A DNA stretch of 64,000 nucleotides. Origin: Maniola hyperantus. Taxonomy: Eukaryota; Arthropoda; Insecta; Lepidoptera; Nymphalidae. Made by a program: the position numbers and the translations under genes. Under the pieces are notes generated by a model that saw only the letters and a program-made list of their open reading frames with translations, was not told the DNA's origin and did no database searches. This document shows positions 1 to 12,121 of this stretch, piece after piece (the stretch's first letter is position 1; each line of letters begins with the position of its first letter). The stretch spans positions 5,750,533-5,814,532 of the forward strand of contig NC_048542.1 in assembly GCF_902806685.2 (NCBI RefSeq), given 5' to 3'.

Positions 1-370
1 TAGACCCTGTTCCGTAGTCAATTTGCATTTCCATTTGACCGTTAAATTTAATTAAAAGAAAACTCGAATAAAAAGTACCGGTGGAAAGCAGCAGTGCCGC
101 AGAGTTTTCCATCTTTTTTTCGCCGCGCAAATTAGTGGTATTTCACAAAAACTTAATAAAATTATTTAAGGCCTGAAACACACACAATAACAATTAAAAA
201 TTAAAATTAAATTCACAGAAAAATGATAAATAATTATAATGTGACTCAACATGCTTTGCATGGCGTCGTCGTCGGGTCGGATTGCATTTTGTGTGTTTGC
301 GCGTTAAATATGTCCATACTACGTACGATACTTTTCTATATCTATATCAATAAATCGGAAAGTGTAACTA
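1..370. other. AT-rich spacer, no gene seen
   Basis: No coding region with recognisable homology or splice structure is visible. The stretch is AT-rich and ends at a palindromic MITE. Confidence 0.4.
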
Positions 371-473
371 TAGTACGCGACAGGTCGAGATGGCAATCGG
401 AATATGCAGCGGGAGCTGTGAGAGTGTGCGAGGCGTCCCCACCCCGATTGCCATCTCAACCTGTCGGGCACTA
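371..473. mobile_element. Palindromic MITE, GACAGGT family, copy 1
   Basis: The ends are inverted: TAGTACGCGACAGGT at the left and the complement ACCTGTCGGGCACTA at the right. Just inside, GAGATGGCAATC pairs with GATTGCCATCTC. The element is flanked by TA on both sides (369-370 and 474-475), as for a TA-targeting transposon. The centre is GC-richer than the surroundings. Two more copies lie at 16116 and 20055. It is too short to code for a transposase. Confidence 0.75.
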
Positions 474-1497
474 TACGTGTTTGTTTGTTCTTACCATCGA
501 TGTATTCTTACAACTTCGCAATCGGATTCAACATGACACAGACATAGAAATTAGGATACTTTTCAACGCCGAAAAACAAAGGGTCCCTATGGGATTTTGA
601 AAAATGCAGACAAGGACGTAGGGAAAAAGTGTGGGTTTAGGATTATTAAACAGATCCCGTTAATTTATATCCAGGTACTCCAAATATTTTATATACAAAA
701 TGTATAACTTAGAGTTTGAAACTACTTACACATTTTTACGGAAATCTGAATAACAACAGACACCTACCTACAACTCAAGAATGGTGTATATTTTATAAAT
801 ATATTACTGAGTTTTTCACGCAAATATTTAGTTTTGTCCTAAATTATTTATTAGATCATAAAGAAGGTATAATAAGAACAGACAATTCTTAATAAATTTA
901 AATCTAAATTAAAAGTTTTAAAAAACATTAAATTAAAACTAAAATAAATTAAATTAAATCTAAAACCTCATCGAGACCACCGCAGCGATGCATTGTACAA
1001 GATGCTGACAGCATTACCCCTTTGGATGACCAAACTAATTCTTTGTCCGAGGTAGCTACCAGCTTTTGGGTCTAAGGTTGACTCGATACCCTTTTCGAAA
1101 TTTCCTCTAAAAGAGCTCGAGCCGCCGGGCCCCACAGCCCCCAAGGTCTTCACACGAAAAGGCACGAATATGAAGCTCCCATCGAGGTTTTGTCCTGTTT
1201 TTTACTTGTAAAGTGTAACAAATTAAAACATAGCACTCAAGTATTAGCTACCTTTATTAAACAACGTTTACACTAATTGGTAATTGGACACGTATGCCCG
1301 ACTCCGATGGCATGACTCGGAAACCATATCAAGCTTTCGATTCCAGTTAGGTAGATGAAGGTATCTATGTAACATTTAATGTTTATAATCGTGGATAATT
1401 ATTATTAATTAAGTATGTTGATCTGTTGTGAAAATAGGAAAATACCTACCCTATCATTCATTCAATATGTTATAATTATTACTACTTTTAAATAATA
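474..1497. other. Spacer with a possible minus-strand LINE tail
   Basis: Mostly AT-rich sequence. Positions 865-960 are a run of A/T-rich TTTAA-like units and 961-1165 is a more GC-rich block. On the minus strand this looks like the 3' end of a retroelement with an AT-rich tail. I could not identify the family, so this part is inference. Confidence 0.3.
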
Positions 1498-2006
1498 AAA
1501 AAACCGGCCAAGTGCTATTCAGACTCGTGTACCGACGAGGGTAAGGATAATTTTTGGGTTCCATACCTCAAAAAGAAAAAAGGAACCCTCATAGGATCAC
1601 TTCGTTGTCTGTCTGTCTGTCTATCTGTACGTCTGTCCATCTATCTGTCGTGTCTGTCGAGAGAACCTACAACCCTACTTCCTCTTGACCTAGAATCATA
1701 AAATTTGTCAAGTAGTTAGGTCTTATAGTCCAAGTAAAGGAATAAATCTTAAAACCGTGGATTTGTTGACACAATAAAATGTGTTAATGAACAGATAATA
1801 ATTAGCATTTTCAATTTTCAGAGTAAGTTAACTATACCAAGTGGGATATCATATGAAAGGGCTTTCCCTATAGGTATATTCTAAAACATATTTTTATTTA
1901 TTTTTAAGCATTTTAATAGTTTTTGATTTACCGTGCACAATGTCAAAAAAATACCCGAGTACGGAACCCTCGGTGCGTGAGTCTGACTCGCACTTGGCCG
2001 GTTTTA
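1498..2006. mobile_element. Non-autonomous element, CCGGCCAAGTG inverted ends
   Basis: The left end reads AAACCGGCCAAGTG and the right end is its complement, CACTTGGCCGGTTT. Inside, CAGACTCG/CGAGTCTGAC and GGGTTCC/GGAACCC also pair, so the terminal inverted repeat is about 45 bp with mismatches. The interior carries a GTCTGTCTGTCT run. Related, mostly decayed copies are at 27160, 33697, 51348 and 57100. No transposase is present. Confidence 0.7.
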
Positions 2007-2879
2007 TTTATCAAACTACATTCTACATAGTACATAGTACACCTAGGAGGTTCCTTTTGAGGAAGTTAGTATTAGACGGAAAATACGAGCACCAATCCTA
2101 AAAGTTTTATATTTCGAACACATAAATAGCAAGCAATTCATGGTTCACGGTTTTTGTTTTATGCTATTGATCATGTCCTAAAGAAAGGACGTTTCTATGC
2201 AAGTATCTATTCCAAGGTTTACTTACTGGTTTTTGTTGCAGGAATCGTATGATAATATAGAGCTCCAGCGCGTTTTGTACGAGCCGCGAAAGTCGCTGAA
2301 CATAATAAAACAGAAGCCATGCTTTGCATAGTATTATGTTACAGTTTGTCGTTGAGGTGAGACGATAGAGATGCAGACTTCATTTATAAGCCGCCTAAAA
2401 CCTGAAGTATACGAAAATTATGGAATTAATAAATATTTTTGCCTATTTTACTCCTCGGTACAGATATTATTTAGAATGGAAATCACTCACGGTAGGTTAA
2501 ACGCTAAAATATTTTACTCCTGTTACAAATAAAGATTTCACTAATATTGCAATAATAACTTAGGAACAGAAACACGACTATAATATACTCATCTTGTTCA
2601 CTAGTTAGGTTCAGATCGTTCTGCGAGAATATCACCTCTAGTATGTGGCACCTCTCTGCAATTTGTATATTGTCGCGCAAAATACTTACACGAGATTCAT
2701 ACAAAATACATAGGCATCTAGATTTTAGTGTTTATATTATATATTTAAATAAGGCCTTTCCTCTTTTTGCGTGACTTTACTGATTTGTCAAGGAAATGGA
2801 CAACTATTATAAGAAACTAGCTGGGCTTACGTCGACTAACCACGTGAGTTCAACCGGGAGCATTTAAGTATATTAATAA
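2007..2879. other. AT-rich spacer, no gene seen
   Basis: No conserved exon or element end recognised. Confidence 0.4.
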
Positions 2880-3170
2880 CTAGCTTCTGCCCGCGGCTTC
2901 GCCCGCGTGGCCTACAGGAAACAAATGGCATTTTTTTCAGAAACAAACATAACATCAGGACGCGCACCATTTCATGGAAATAACTTGAAAAATTACGGAC
3001 TTTCATACAAACTTCCATCCCCCACTTAACCCACTTAGGGGTGGAATTTCGAAAAATCCTCTTTTAGTGGATACCTACTCTTTACAAAGAATAGACCCTC
3101 CAAATTTCATGTCTTTAGGACCAGCTGTTTAGGCTGTGCGTTGATATCTATGTCAGTCAGTCAGTCAGTC
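2880..3170 (-). repeat. Helitron-like repeat, family B, reverse copy
   Basis: It begins AACTAGCTTCTGCCCGCGGCTTCG, which on the minus strand is a CTAG-type 3' end preceded by GC-rich hairpin-like sequence. It ends in a TCAG run (TGTGCGTTGATATC then repeated TCAG). The body contains CAAATTTCATGTC and GGATACCTACTC, found again in the 11893, 20530, 23608 and 40048 copies. The CTAG terminus is Helitron-like; assignment to the lepidopteran LEP1-type group is from memory. Confidence 0.55.
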
Positions 3171-3179
3171 AGTCAGGAC

Positions 3180-3396
3180 CAGGGTGGCCGGAGATGTGAC
3201 GTCTAAAAGAAAAAATTGAATACCTTATATTAAGGGGTATCCAAATCACCCCCATGTATGCTCAGCGGATTCAATAGTTTAGGAGATATGAATTTATTAA
3301 TTGAATTGAATTGAACATACATGAGGGTGATTTGGATACCCCTTAATATAAGATATTCAAATTTTTCTTTTAGACGTCACATCCCCGGCCACCCTG
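3180..3396. mobile_element. Fold-back MITE with ~80-bp arms
   Basis: The left arm starts CAGGGTGGCCGG and runs to about 3260. The right arm, 3316-3396, is its near-perfect complement ending CCGGCCACCCTG. The spacer is only about 55 bp. The arms include GACGTCTAAAAG and GGTATCCAAATCACC. It sits at the TCAG-run end of the preceding family B repeat, so it probably inserted next to or into it. Confidence 0.75.
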
Positions 3397-3463
3397 TATA
3401 TAGATATACTTAATCCAGTATTTAAGCAAATAAAAATTTTGATACACACAGCAGACATATCAG

Positions 3464-3676
3464 TACTATAATATTATAAATGCTAAAGTGTGCGTGTCTG
3501 TGTGTCGGTCTGCTAGCTTTTCACAGCCCAACAGTTTAACCGATTTTGATGAAATTTGGTACAGAGTTAGCTTATATCCCGGGGGAGGATATAGGCTACT
3601 TTTTATCCCGGAAAATCAAAGAGTTCTCACGGGATTTTTAAAAAACTAAGTCTACGCGGTCGCGCACATTAGCTGG
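3464..3676 (+). repeat. Helitron-like repeat, family A, forward copy
   Basis: The order of conserved blocks is ATATTATAAATG, GTGTGTCTGTG, GCTAGCTTTTCAC, ACCGATTTTGATGAAATTTGG, TTTTATCCCGGAAAATC, then a decayed 3' end (CGCACATTAGCTGGT). This block order recurs about a dozen times in the window on both strands. Confidence 0.65.
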
Positions 3677-3957
3677 TAAAATATAGGTATATATTTTAAT
3701 CCAGTGAATAAGTTAAGGTAAGTTGAATCACTAATGAACTTAGGAATAGCATTTTAAATTGCGCAAATGCAAGTGATTTAAAGTTTCATCTCAACTCCGT
3801 CGTGAAAGTGGATAATCAACCGCTTCCTCGGCCGCGAGTAACTTCTCTAATGCAATCTCGACTCGAGATGATTTGCTGTGGACTTAAACGACTCTTACTA
3901 ACAGATAGCGGAATTCTTCAGATAATTCTACCTGTAATAAAAAACAAATATGCAATC

Positions 3958-4168
3958 TAAATATATACATAAAAGGAAAAGATTACTGACTGACTGACGT
4001 CTGACTGATCTATCAAGATCAAACTGATGGACGGGTCAAACTAAAATTTGGCATGCAGAATAGATATTATGACGTAGACATCCCGCTAAGAAAGGATTTT
4101 TGAAAATTCAACCCCTAATGGGGTTTGAAATTTATGTACTCCACGCCGACGAAGTATAAGCTAGTTCA
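3958..4168 (+). repeat. Helitron-like repeat, family B, forward copy
   Basis: It starts with CTGACTGACTGACG and AAACTGATGGACGGGTC, passes TTTGGCATGCAGA, GACGTAGACATCC and GGATTTTTGAAAATTCAACCCC, and ends AAGTATAAGCTAGTT. The order is the reverse complement of the copy at 40048. Confidence 0.6.
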
Positions 4169-4627
4169 CTATAAAACAAATATGCAAGTCGCTTTGGTTT
4201 GCATACTGATAACTTCTAAGCATTTCAGTGCACTATCATTCCACTGTTATTTTGGACAAAATATATTCATATATATCTATAGAAACGCAAGCCTATCAAT
4301 TTATAAAGCCGGGATGAGTCAGCTATTGATTAAATATCGTGCCGAATCTTATAAATAACTTGTTTTGTAGACTTTCCATGTGCACTGCTGAAATCGGGTA
4401 AATTCTCAGCTTGAAATGTCAAACAAGTTCTTCTTCAGAAAATTACAAGACAATGCAAACGCAGATCGATTCAACATACTTATTTTATTATGTTTTTACG
4501 TAGCTATGTAAATGTTTCATCAGGCAAACTCATGATTACTCACACTCAAATCTATGGATTTTATAAACTGCCATACCTACTTCTTGCCAATTACCGCTCG
4601 TCCTTAGTTGAGATCATCGTTCACTAA

Positions 4628-4756
4628 CAGCCGTACTCAGAGTCGCTAATCGTTACTTACGATTGAGTTAAAACGAGACAGATTTATGTGAGAGATATAG
4701 CTCTGTCTCGTTTTAATTAAACTTAAGTAACGATTAAGCGACTCTGAGTACGGCTG
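4628..4756. mobile_element. Palindromic MITE, CAGCCGTACTCAGAGTCGC family, copy 1
   Basis: The ends CAGCCGTACTCAGAGTCGC and GCGACTCTGAGTACGGCTG are exact complements. The arms continue through CGTTACTTA and AAAACGAGACAG, so nearly the whole element folds back. It is flanked by TAA on both sides. A second copy is at 25990. Confidence 0.8.
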
Positions 4757-5297
4757 TAAGTGTCATCTAATAATTAAAAAAAGCAAAAAATAACTAGCTT
4801 ATTTTGGTTAGAGCTGTACTGATTCCCCAAATTCCAAATAATTAGGCCAAAAGTCTCAGTTATTAAAACAAATTATGTTTATTGAGCCGTCGAAAGGGTT
4901 AATGGTATGAAAAATTAGTTTAGCAATGTTACAGGAAAGCAGTCATTAATTATTATACTCGGGGCTGAGGTTATAACAGGAAAAAGGTAAACGACTTTAG
5001 GGATAATTTGAGTAACCTAAGCCGACATAATTTCTTAATTGTGCCTACTAAATCCAATTATAATACGCGAAGGTAATTAATTAAGTATAATAATTAAGAA
5101 ATAATAAAATTATTAAAACCTATAGCCCTATATAAACCTAAATAGAATTTTCTGTTTTCGTGAATGGTAATAAAATGACATGTAAATCTCTCAATGTTGT
5201 GCGTTATTTAAGTATATCATATGGAACCCTCTCCACGCGAGTTCAACTCGCACTTGTCAGGTTTTTTTATAAAATAGACTATAACAATAATAATAAT

Positions 5298-5487
5298 AAT
5301 CTATACTATTATATAAAGAGGTAATGTCGTTAAGTTTGTTTGTAGGGGGTAATCTTTGGAACTACTGAACCGATTTTAAAAATTCTTTTACCAGTAGAAA
5401 ACTACATTATTCCTGAGTGACATAGGCTATACGGGATCTTTTAAATCCTAAATCTACGCGGGCGAAGCCGCGGGGTTCAGCTAATAG
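5298..5487 (+). repeat. Helitron-like repeat, family A, diverged forward copy
   Basis: CTATACTATTATATAAAG, then AACTACTGAACCGATTTT, GTGACATAGGCTATA and finally GCGGGCGAAGCCGCGGGGTTCAGCTAAT in broken-up form. The internal 40-60 bp differ from the main family, so this is a variant. Confidence 0.5.
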
Positions 5488-5867
5488 ACTATAAATTACT
5501 AGAGATTTCAGCTGGGTTGTACCTACTTTACTGGTTTTTAAAAATAAAGAAAAACGAGAAATAATCTTTATTACTTTTTTTAAATGCGTCATTAATTTAA
5601 AAGAAACAATCTTTTTCAATTTCCTTATTATCTGTAAAAAAAGCGGTATGGTCCCTAATAGCAAATAATTCAAATCTCTACTCTACGCCAAAGTTCCATC
5701 GCTAACATAAGCTTGGGTCATCATGTGCCAGCTGTCACGACCACGTCATGACCCTCTTCAACACAACTTTTGGAAAGCGTGTTTTCGGAATTTTGAGTTG
5801 ACCCTTATGACGTCACGTTGTTTGCCAATCTCTATATTCAATACATACTAAAAAATGTACCAAAATC

Positions 5868-6085
5868 ACCACCATCATTATCAACCACAACAGACGTCCG
5901 CACATACCTATGTGCGGACGTCTGTTGTGTTGTGGTAGGATAGGTCTCTTAGGACAAGGGAGGTCCCTTGTCCTAAGAGACCTATACTATTTCCACGCGC
6001 CACAGTCTTGCGCCGCCTGAATCCAGCGGCTGCTCGTTTGATGTCTCGTCTGTCTACCTAGTGGAGGGGGTCTTTCAAAGCTCCT
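5868..6085 (-). repeat. RTE-like LINE 3' tail fragment with two fold-backs
   Basis: CATCATTATCAACC is the complement of a TGATGA-type tail. CCACGCGCCACAGTC, GCGCCGCCTGAATCCAGC and GTCTACCTAGTGG match the block order in the 15246 and 24603 fragments, which encode the C-terminus of an RTE-like reverse transcriptase on the minus strand. Two perfect hairpins interrupt it: 5887-5906/5909-5928 and 5940-5961/5964-5985, each with a 2-nt loop. See the findings. Confidence 0.6.
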
Positions 6086-9000
6086 CATAATCTTCAAACT
6101 TCATGCAAAAGTTCCGTCACATACCTACGGTTCAGCCATTCGTAGCTCAATAATAATTGGACCAAAGTTTAAAAATGAGTGGTTTGAACGCGCATATAAA
6201 TAATCAATCATATTAATTTGAGTTCATTAGGTAATTACATAATTACAAAGGGCAATTACCTATTTTAAAATAAGACATCGATACTTGGTTTATTTGATGG
6301 TGTGAAAAATCCACCCAATTATTAAACTTAGGCAGATTTAGCAAATAAAAAATAATACTAAGTTTGTTCAACAATTTTTTTAGAATAAAAATTAAACATC
6401 CAAGTAAGTTTTACCTTTTCAGCTATTACATTTCTGACAATAAAAAGTGTAAGCGGATAAAAAATGTAACTAAGTAAGTTTTGGTGATTTTAGAAGTTCC
6501 CTACTTTAGAAATAAAGACGAAGATGACCCATTTCCTAGTCCTTGCACCTCAATGTTCCCCATAAATCGTGTATTTAAGTACGCCTTCAATCTTCACTTG
6601 AGGTCACATACGAAACTGGGTCAAAAGCACTTTCACTGCTCGTCAAGTTAAAACAAATACCTACCTGAATATCTGGTGCGAAATGGGGATCAGATAGGTA
6701 CCATGCCTTGTTGGCTGGAGCCGACTTAGCATCGTAAAGCGCAGTAATAGGTAGTACCTACTCGAATGTCCCAGAGAATTTTAAGGTACCTAATAGAAAT
6801 GGTAACCTGGCACTCGACAGGTCCAATATTTTAGTATATATTGTGTAAAAATTATTCGCAAAAACATATCGCTAGCTTAGAAAATAACGTAAATGAAACT
6901 GTCACGTTATACAAATACGACCGTTTTTACAATAATGTTTGAGTAATGTTGAATAATGTTCGTAACAACATATTAATTTTCAATTCTGTAAATGTTGCAG
7001 TAGATATTTGCGCGGCAACGGCACATGCTCCTGTACCACTTCTATACTTTTGTACTGTGTCCATACTGTTGTTTAATATATCGGTAGGCCTACGCTCAAC
7101 TAGGTTAACGCGATATCAAAAGAGTCGTAGGAGACTTAGAGGCTTGGGTCTAGCAGTGGACGTGCGTCGGTTGAGACGTTGATGACACTAATTAATATCA
7201 TATCTGAGGACGTGAACTGGTTGACATTGGAATGTGTAATAAGGTATTTGCTCGATTTCTCATGCTTCACCAGATTGGTGGCTGTAACAACTAACAGGTG
7301 CCCTGTTCCAACCTCTGTCGGATGAGGCTAGGGCTCCTTGCCGTTTTACTAGAACGCTTTGAGGAAATAATTTAATATAAGTACACTGCACTGTAGCCTT
7401 ACGGAGTGACATAATATGTTCCGGCAAGAATGAACTCCTTAAATAAAGATTACAAGAAAAAGACTTATGAAAACCTAAACCACCACACAAACCAATGGCA
7501 TCACGGCTAATAAGATGCAGAAATTCACACTAAGATATGAAGTGACTCCATAGCTCACAAGTCATAAATAATGTCATTAACATTCACTTCCGGAGCTTTA
7601 TCTTCGTGAGTTAAAAAAACCAATCTACAAGGATTATATAACTCCGAGATACCCTGAATTTCGTATTAAAACGAGTGCTAACATCGTTGCCGACGTTTAA
7701 ATGGATCAAGCAACAGGTATTAGAAAATCAACGTTGAAATTAGACTTTATTTTAATGCAAAGGAAGATCGAAAATCATTCGCCGCCAAGAATATTTCAAA
7801 CTTTGCATTTAGTAAATTAAGTCGCTATGTTTCACGGAGATAATACCGTGTTTAAATATTCAATTCTTGTGAAATACAAATTTAGTAGAACTTGTGGTAG
7901 GAATCATAATGGATACCAGATACCTAGGTAGGTAAATTTGGGTGTACCTAAGTCCTTTCTGATTCCAGGGCATATAGTTTGAAAAACTAAGTCTTTGTGT
8001 AGATTCTGAAAGTCCGATTATTTAACCGACAAAACGCGCTGCAGCATTGAAATAGTCGCTCAAAATCTGCAATTTTTATGATTGATTCCACTTAGATAGT
8101 TGCCAAAAAGTAAGTAAATATCTACTAAAATAAGTATTGCGTGTACTTTGAAGTGCTCATTGTGTATCGGTAAAATTGAATCTGCATCAAAGGCAAAATG
8201 CTAACTAAGTTTTACCACTTTTACACCGTCAACATGAGTCATGACGTCATACGCGTCATTCACTTTGATATTTCAAAGCACTATCTATATTTTTTGCTTG
8301 TTTTGACCAACAACAAAGTGTAGAATTAATATTAAGCTGAAACCCGGGAACACGTTGAAACCAGCAAGTTGAGTTCCCAACAAACTCTTGGATGAATTTC
8401 GACACCGCTCTTTTCACCGTCCAAACCGGTGAAACCATGATGAAACTGTAATTAAAGCAGTGAACATTTTGGAAACCTGGCTGACCAAAATTTAAATAAA
8501 CATTTCAAAACGTAAGAACACTAGAAAATGTACGTGACAGCATCTGTAAGTCGTATGATAACGAAAGTAATAAGTTTTTTTGTAGTAATCTACGTAATTT
8601 TTTCTTACTTTCAGTTTTTATGTTCGGGAAATACTTATCTAATAAAACTAAAGAAAAAATATGAGTAGATACACGCCTATGTAGCGGTACGTTTCTGTAA
8701 CTGTCATAGACTGGACAGACTGACAGACAACCCAGGCAAAAGTATACCTACTCGAAAGTAAAATAAAACATTTTTACTTTCGAGCAAGGCCCGAACATAC
8801 AATAAGTATAATGGTAAACAAAAACAACCTACTCAATAAATATTAACTAAGTAAATCCAATAAAAGGTTTATGTAACTTAGGTAAGCCGTCCAAAGCTTT
8901 TTAATAAAAAATTACCGCGGGTAAGAAATAACCAGTAGCAAATCAGTAACGAGGCCGGGTAGCTCTTCTGTGAAGAGTTTCTGGCATGTGACCAGGACTT

Positions 9001-9398
9001 ATTGACCTAACCCAGATAATGTGATAGGTCATTAGTTTACATCGCCGCCTCCATTGTGAAAAAATTGTGACGTTGCAAAAACACGAACGTCGTCATATTT
9101 CTTCCATTACACATCACAATTTACAACACACACACCCACATACCTACACTTATTATCATTTACTTACCGACTATGAAACATGCATGGTAATTTGTTCTTA
9201 TCAATTTTTAGCTCTCACTTTGATTTACTTGATGAATGTTATACATAATATATTTAATCTTTTTGTATTATTATATATTTTATTGTAATTTCTAGTAAAT
9301 AGTTATATTTATTAGTCAAGTACAACGTGTAAAGTTTCATCGCTCCAGGGATGGGCGATAGAATTGCGATTCAGTGTTTCACTAATGCAGTTCTATTC
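6086..9398. other. Long AT-rich spacer, no gene seen
   Basis: I found no conserved exon, RNA gene or complete repeat here. Short TAGGTACCTA-like runs typical of the window are scattered through it. Short open frames lack any recognisable domain. Confidence 0.4.
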
Positions 9399-9447
9399 CA
9401 CCCATAGAGTTAAAATGGCGCGCGAAGCGTCATTTTTTACGGACTAT
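9399..9447. repeat. Short dispersed repeat (AAAATGGCGCG ... CGGACTATA)
   Basis: ATAGAGTTAAAATGGCGCGCG followed by GTCATTTTTTACGGACTATA recurs almost unchanged at 45248-45292. The first part also resembles the arm of the palindromic MITE at 13220 (TAGAGCTAAAATGGCG). It is probably a fragment of a MITE. Confidence 0.5.
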
Positions 9448-9759
9448 ACCTACTTTTATCGTTATTTACTTCTTATAGAAGCGTGAAACAAAAGTTACAT
9501 GAAAAAAGAAAACTTTCAATTACCTAACGTTTTTATGTCAAAACGTTATGCAACAATGAAAATATCGACAGCGCCAACCTTTGTTACTTTTTACTAGCTT
9601 TGCAAGTTATTCTTTTGAGGACGAACCACTTATGAAATCCATAAAACTGAAGCAACACAGTAGAAACCTTTTATAACTACAAGAAGATGGCCATGTCTTC
9701 GCTCGGATAACGAAAGGTTAGTTAAGAACCATCAATCCACGTGCATGAAGTCCCAAACA

Positions 9760-9885
9760 TACCTGGTACAGAGATAGCTGACATCCTGAAAACAGCCATA
9801 TAATTATTTTTATCCCGGAAAATCAGAGTTCCCAGGGGATTTAAAAAAAATCTTAATCCATAAGGACGAAGTCGGTTGAGTTCAC
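9760..9885 (+). repeat. Helitron-like repeat, family A fragment
   Basis: TTTTTATCCCGGAAAATCAGAG, CAGGGGATTT and ATCCATAAGGACGAAGTCGG are the 3' half of family A. The usual CATCAGCTAGT end is missing. Confidence 0.45.
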
Positions 9886-10275
9886 GAAATCTAGAGCGAA
9901 AAAATCTCATAAAACTCTTCCTCTTCCTTTTCACAATAGAAACGCTCAGTGGGAGCGTAAACTTGGATGATAGACCAAACCTCGTTTCTGATGCTTGAAT
10001 CTCCAATGTTGCAACTCTGTCAGAAAATTGTTTAAAACCTACTATAATTTTTTTTAATTCCGTTTTAATAGAAATCCAACCCCATTTCTCCCCTTAGTGC
10101 CGAGGTACGATACAAAATAAGTATATTCTGAGTACTCTTCGATTATTTCACTCTCTCTTTTTACTTCACTCAAGCCTTTAGGTATGTCCCAATTGAGATT
10201 TTTAATTGCAAACTCCAATTCTGTAAGCCTGCTGTCTGATAATAGAGTTCGTAGATTAAGGGCGGCAATGTACAG

Positions 10276-10318
10276 TAATTTATCATGTAAACACTCCTTG
10301 TGTTTACATGATAAATTA
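10276..10318. repeat. Perfect fold-back, 19-bp arms
   Basis: 10276-10294 (TAATTTATCATGTAAACAC) is exactly complementary to 10300-10318, with a 5-nt loop TCCTT. No terminal repeats or target duplication surround it, so it is not obviously a MITE. Confidence 0.85.
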
Positions 10319-10415
10319 GTGTGATTTTCGATGGACTTATTTGGTGATATTCTATTATTTTTAATTCAGAGTTGAGGCGCATTGGTTATACTTCTCCTTT
10401 GGAACCAACCGGATT

Positions 10416-10440
10416 GGAGAAGAAGAAGAAGAAGAAGAAG
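10416..10440 (+). repeat. GAA/AAG trinucleotide run
   Basis: About eight AAG units in a row: a simple microsatellite. Confidence 0.8.
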
Positions 10441-10921
10441 TTGTGTTATGTTCGTCTATTCTGTTTATTCTATTTTTCATTGGTTGCGGGGGCCTTCGTC
10501 TATGATTCCTCATTAGAGTGCTGTACATATGCATACATGGTATTTAATAATGGGTGAATAGTAGGTACATAGCACATAGTATGTATTCTTATGAGTGAAT
10601 GTGATATTCTCTTAATGACGTAGCAAGGTATAACACAGGTAATATACTGGGTATAAGTGCGTCATAAAGTGCGGTATTACCTGCCCAGAAGATCCTACGT
10701 TTATGATTGCACACTACAGGGTCACTTACCTAATTTAAAATAGATATACGTCCATACATAGATACCTATCTACTGAAAAACATATGTATTTTTATAACTT
10801 TTCACAAACTTAAAATACCTACTTAAGTACCTATTCACAAAAAAAAATTCTTGTATAAGTCCCGCAAATTGCTATTGCGCTGGAACCATGTCTCATTAAC
10901 ATCGAAATGACGTCATTTTGA

Positions 10922-10993
10922 CTATATTATACTTAGTTCCTACAGAAGAAAACCCAAATCCATGCAGACGAAGTCGCGGGCATCAGCTATTAA
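10922..10993 (+). repeat. Helitron-like repeat, family A 3' fragment
   Basis: CCCAAATCCATGCAGACGAAGTCGCGGGCATCAGCTATT is the 3' terminus with one change in the final CTAGT. The rest of the element is absent. Confidence 0.5.
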
Positions 10994-11424
10994 TTTTTTT
11001 TTTTGGTGAAATAAAGTCGTATTTAACCAAACAGGAGCGAATGCCAAATTATAATAATATAAATCATGGTTTATTTCTTATTAACCTATTTGGTAGTACT
11101 TTTCTATTTTTGGGTCCCTATACTCCGTACATTTATGAAATCAATCAAAGTGACCTTTCAAGCATAATAATAGCCGTGATTAAAACTGGTTAGCTAACGT
11201 TAGGACTCATCCGACTAGAAATTGGTCTTTTGATTGATCATACTTCTCTCTGTGAACAATCTTCTCTTAAAATGAAACACAAAAAATGTTTCTACCTGTG
11301 TCCGTTATAGACTTTGAGACCATCCAACCGATGTGCCCCAAACTGAATACAGGTCTCATTAGAAAGGCAATTTATTGCACATGCACATAATATTTTTTTA
11401 TTAATTTGTTAAATAATTATTTCA

Positions 11425-11640
11425 ATCCTAGGCAGGTAAACATTATTTCGGGATCGCTAAGATTTTCTGTTACGAACCATACGAAACCTCTACAAAATTA
11501 GTACTTTCGTGAAACCACGGTAAACTTTATTTTTGGAATCGCTTAGATTTTTTGCTACCGTGCTACGAACCGTGCTACGAAATAATATTGGCTACGAAAC
11601 TTCTACGAAATTAGTAGTTTCGCGCAATTACATTTTCTTC
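11425..11640 (+). repeat. Diverged tandem duplication of ~90-100 bp
   Basis: Two successive blocks share GGTAAAC-TTATTT, a GGGATCGCTAAG/GGAATCGCTTAG block, TACGAACC, CTACAAAATTAGTA/CTACGAAATTAGTA and TTTCGTGAAACCAC/TTTCGCGCAATTAC. The second copy has extra CGTGCTACGAA units. Confidence 0.6.
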
Positions 11641-11892
11641 GTGCTTATTGCTACTTGACTCATATCTAATTCCGTCCAATAAATGATTATTTATTATAGT
11701 ATTTTGCTTAAGACAACGAAATATATCAATAACAATTATTAAAAACGCAGGATGGATATATAAATCCAATTTAAAAAAATACAGTTTTTATTTTTATTTG
11801 AAACGCAGAAAACGCTGTCAGCCATGATGTGACGTCATTAATATGTAAACAAAGAAATGTCATCCCTATGTCACGCGGGGACTAACGTAGTA

Positions 11893-12121
11893 TCCATATA
11901 TATAAAATTTAGAGTCCTGACTAACTTATACATCAACGCACAGCCTAAACATCTAAACAGCTGGTTCTAGATACATGAAATTTTGTGCGTGTGTTCTTTG
12001 TAGGTAAAGAGAAGGTATCCACTAGGAAAGGATTTTTTGAAATTCCACCCCTGAGTGGGTTAAATGGAGGTTTGAAATTTATGAAGTCCACGCGGGCGAA
12101 GTCACGAGCATAAGCTAGTTT
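11893..12121 (+). repeat. Helitron-like repeat, family B, forward copy
   Basis: TCCATATATATAAAATTTAGAG, then CATCAACGCACAGCC, ATGAAATTTTGTGCG, GGTATCCACTAGGAAAGG, CACCCCTGAGTGGG and the end CCACGCGGGCGAAGTCACGAGCATAAGCTAGTT. It starts with TC and ends with CTAG, consistent with a complete Helitron-like unit. Confidence 0.65.
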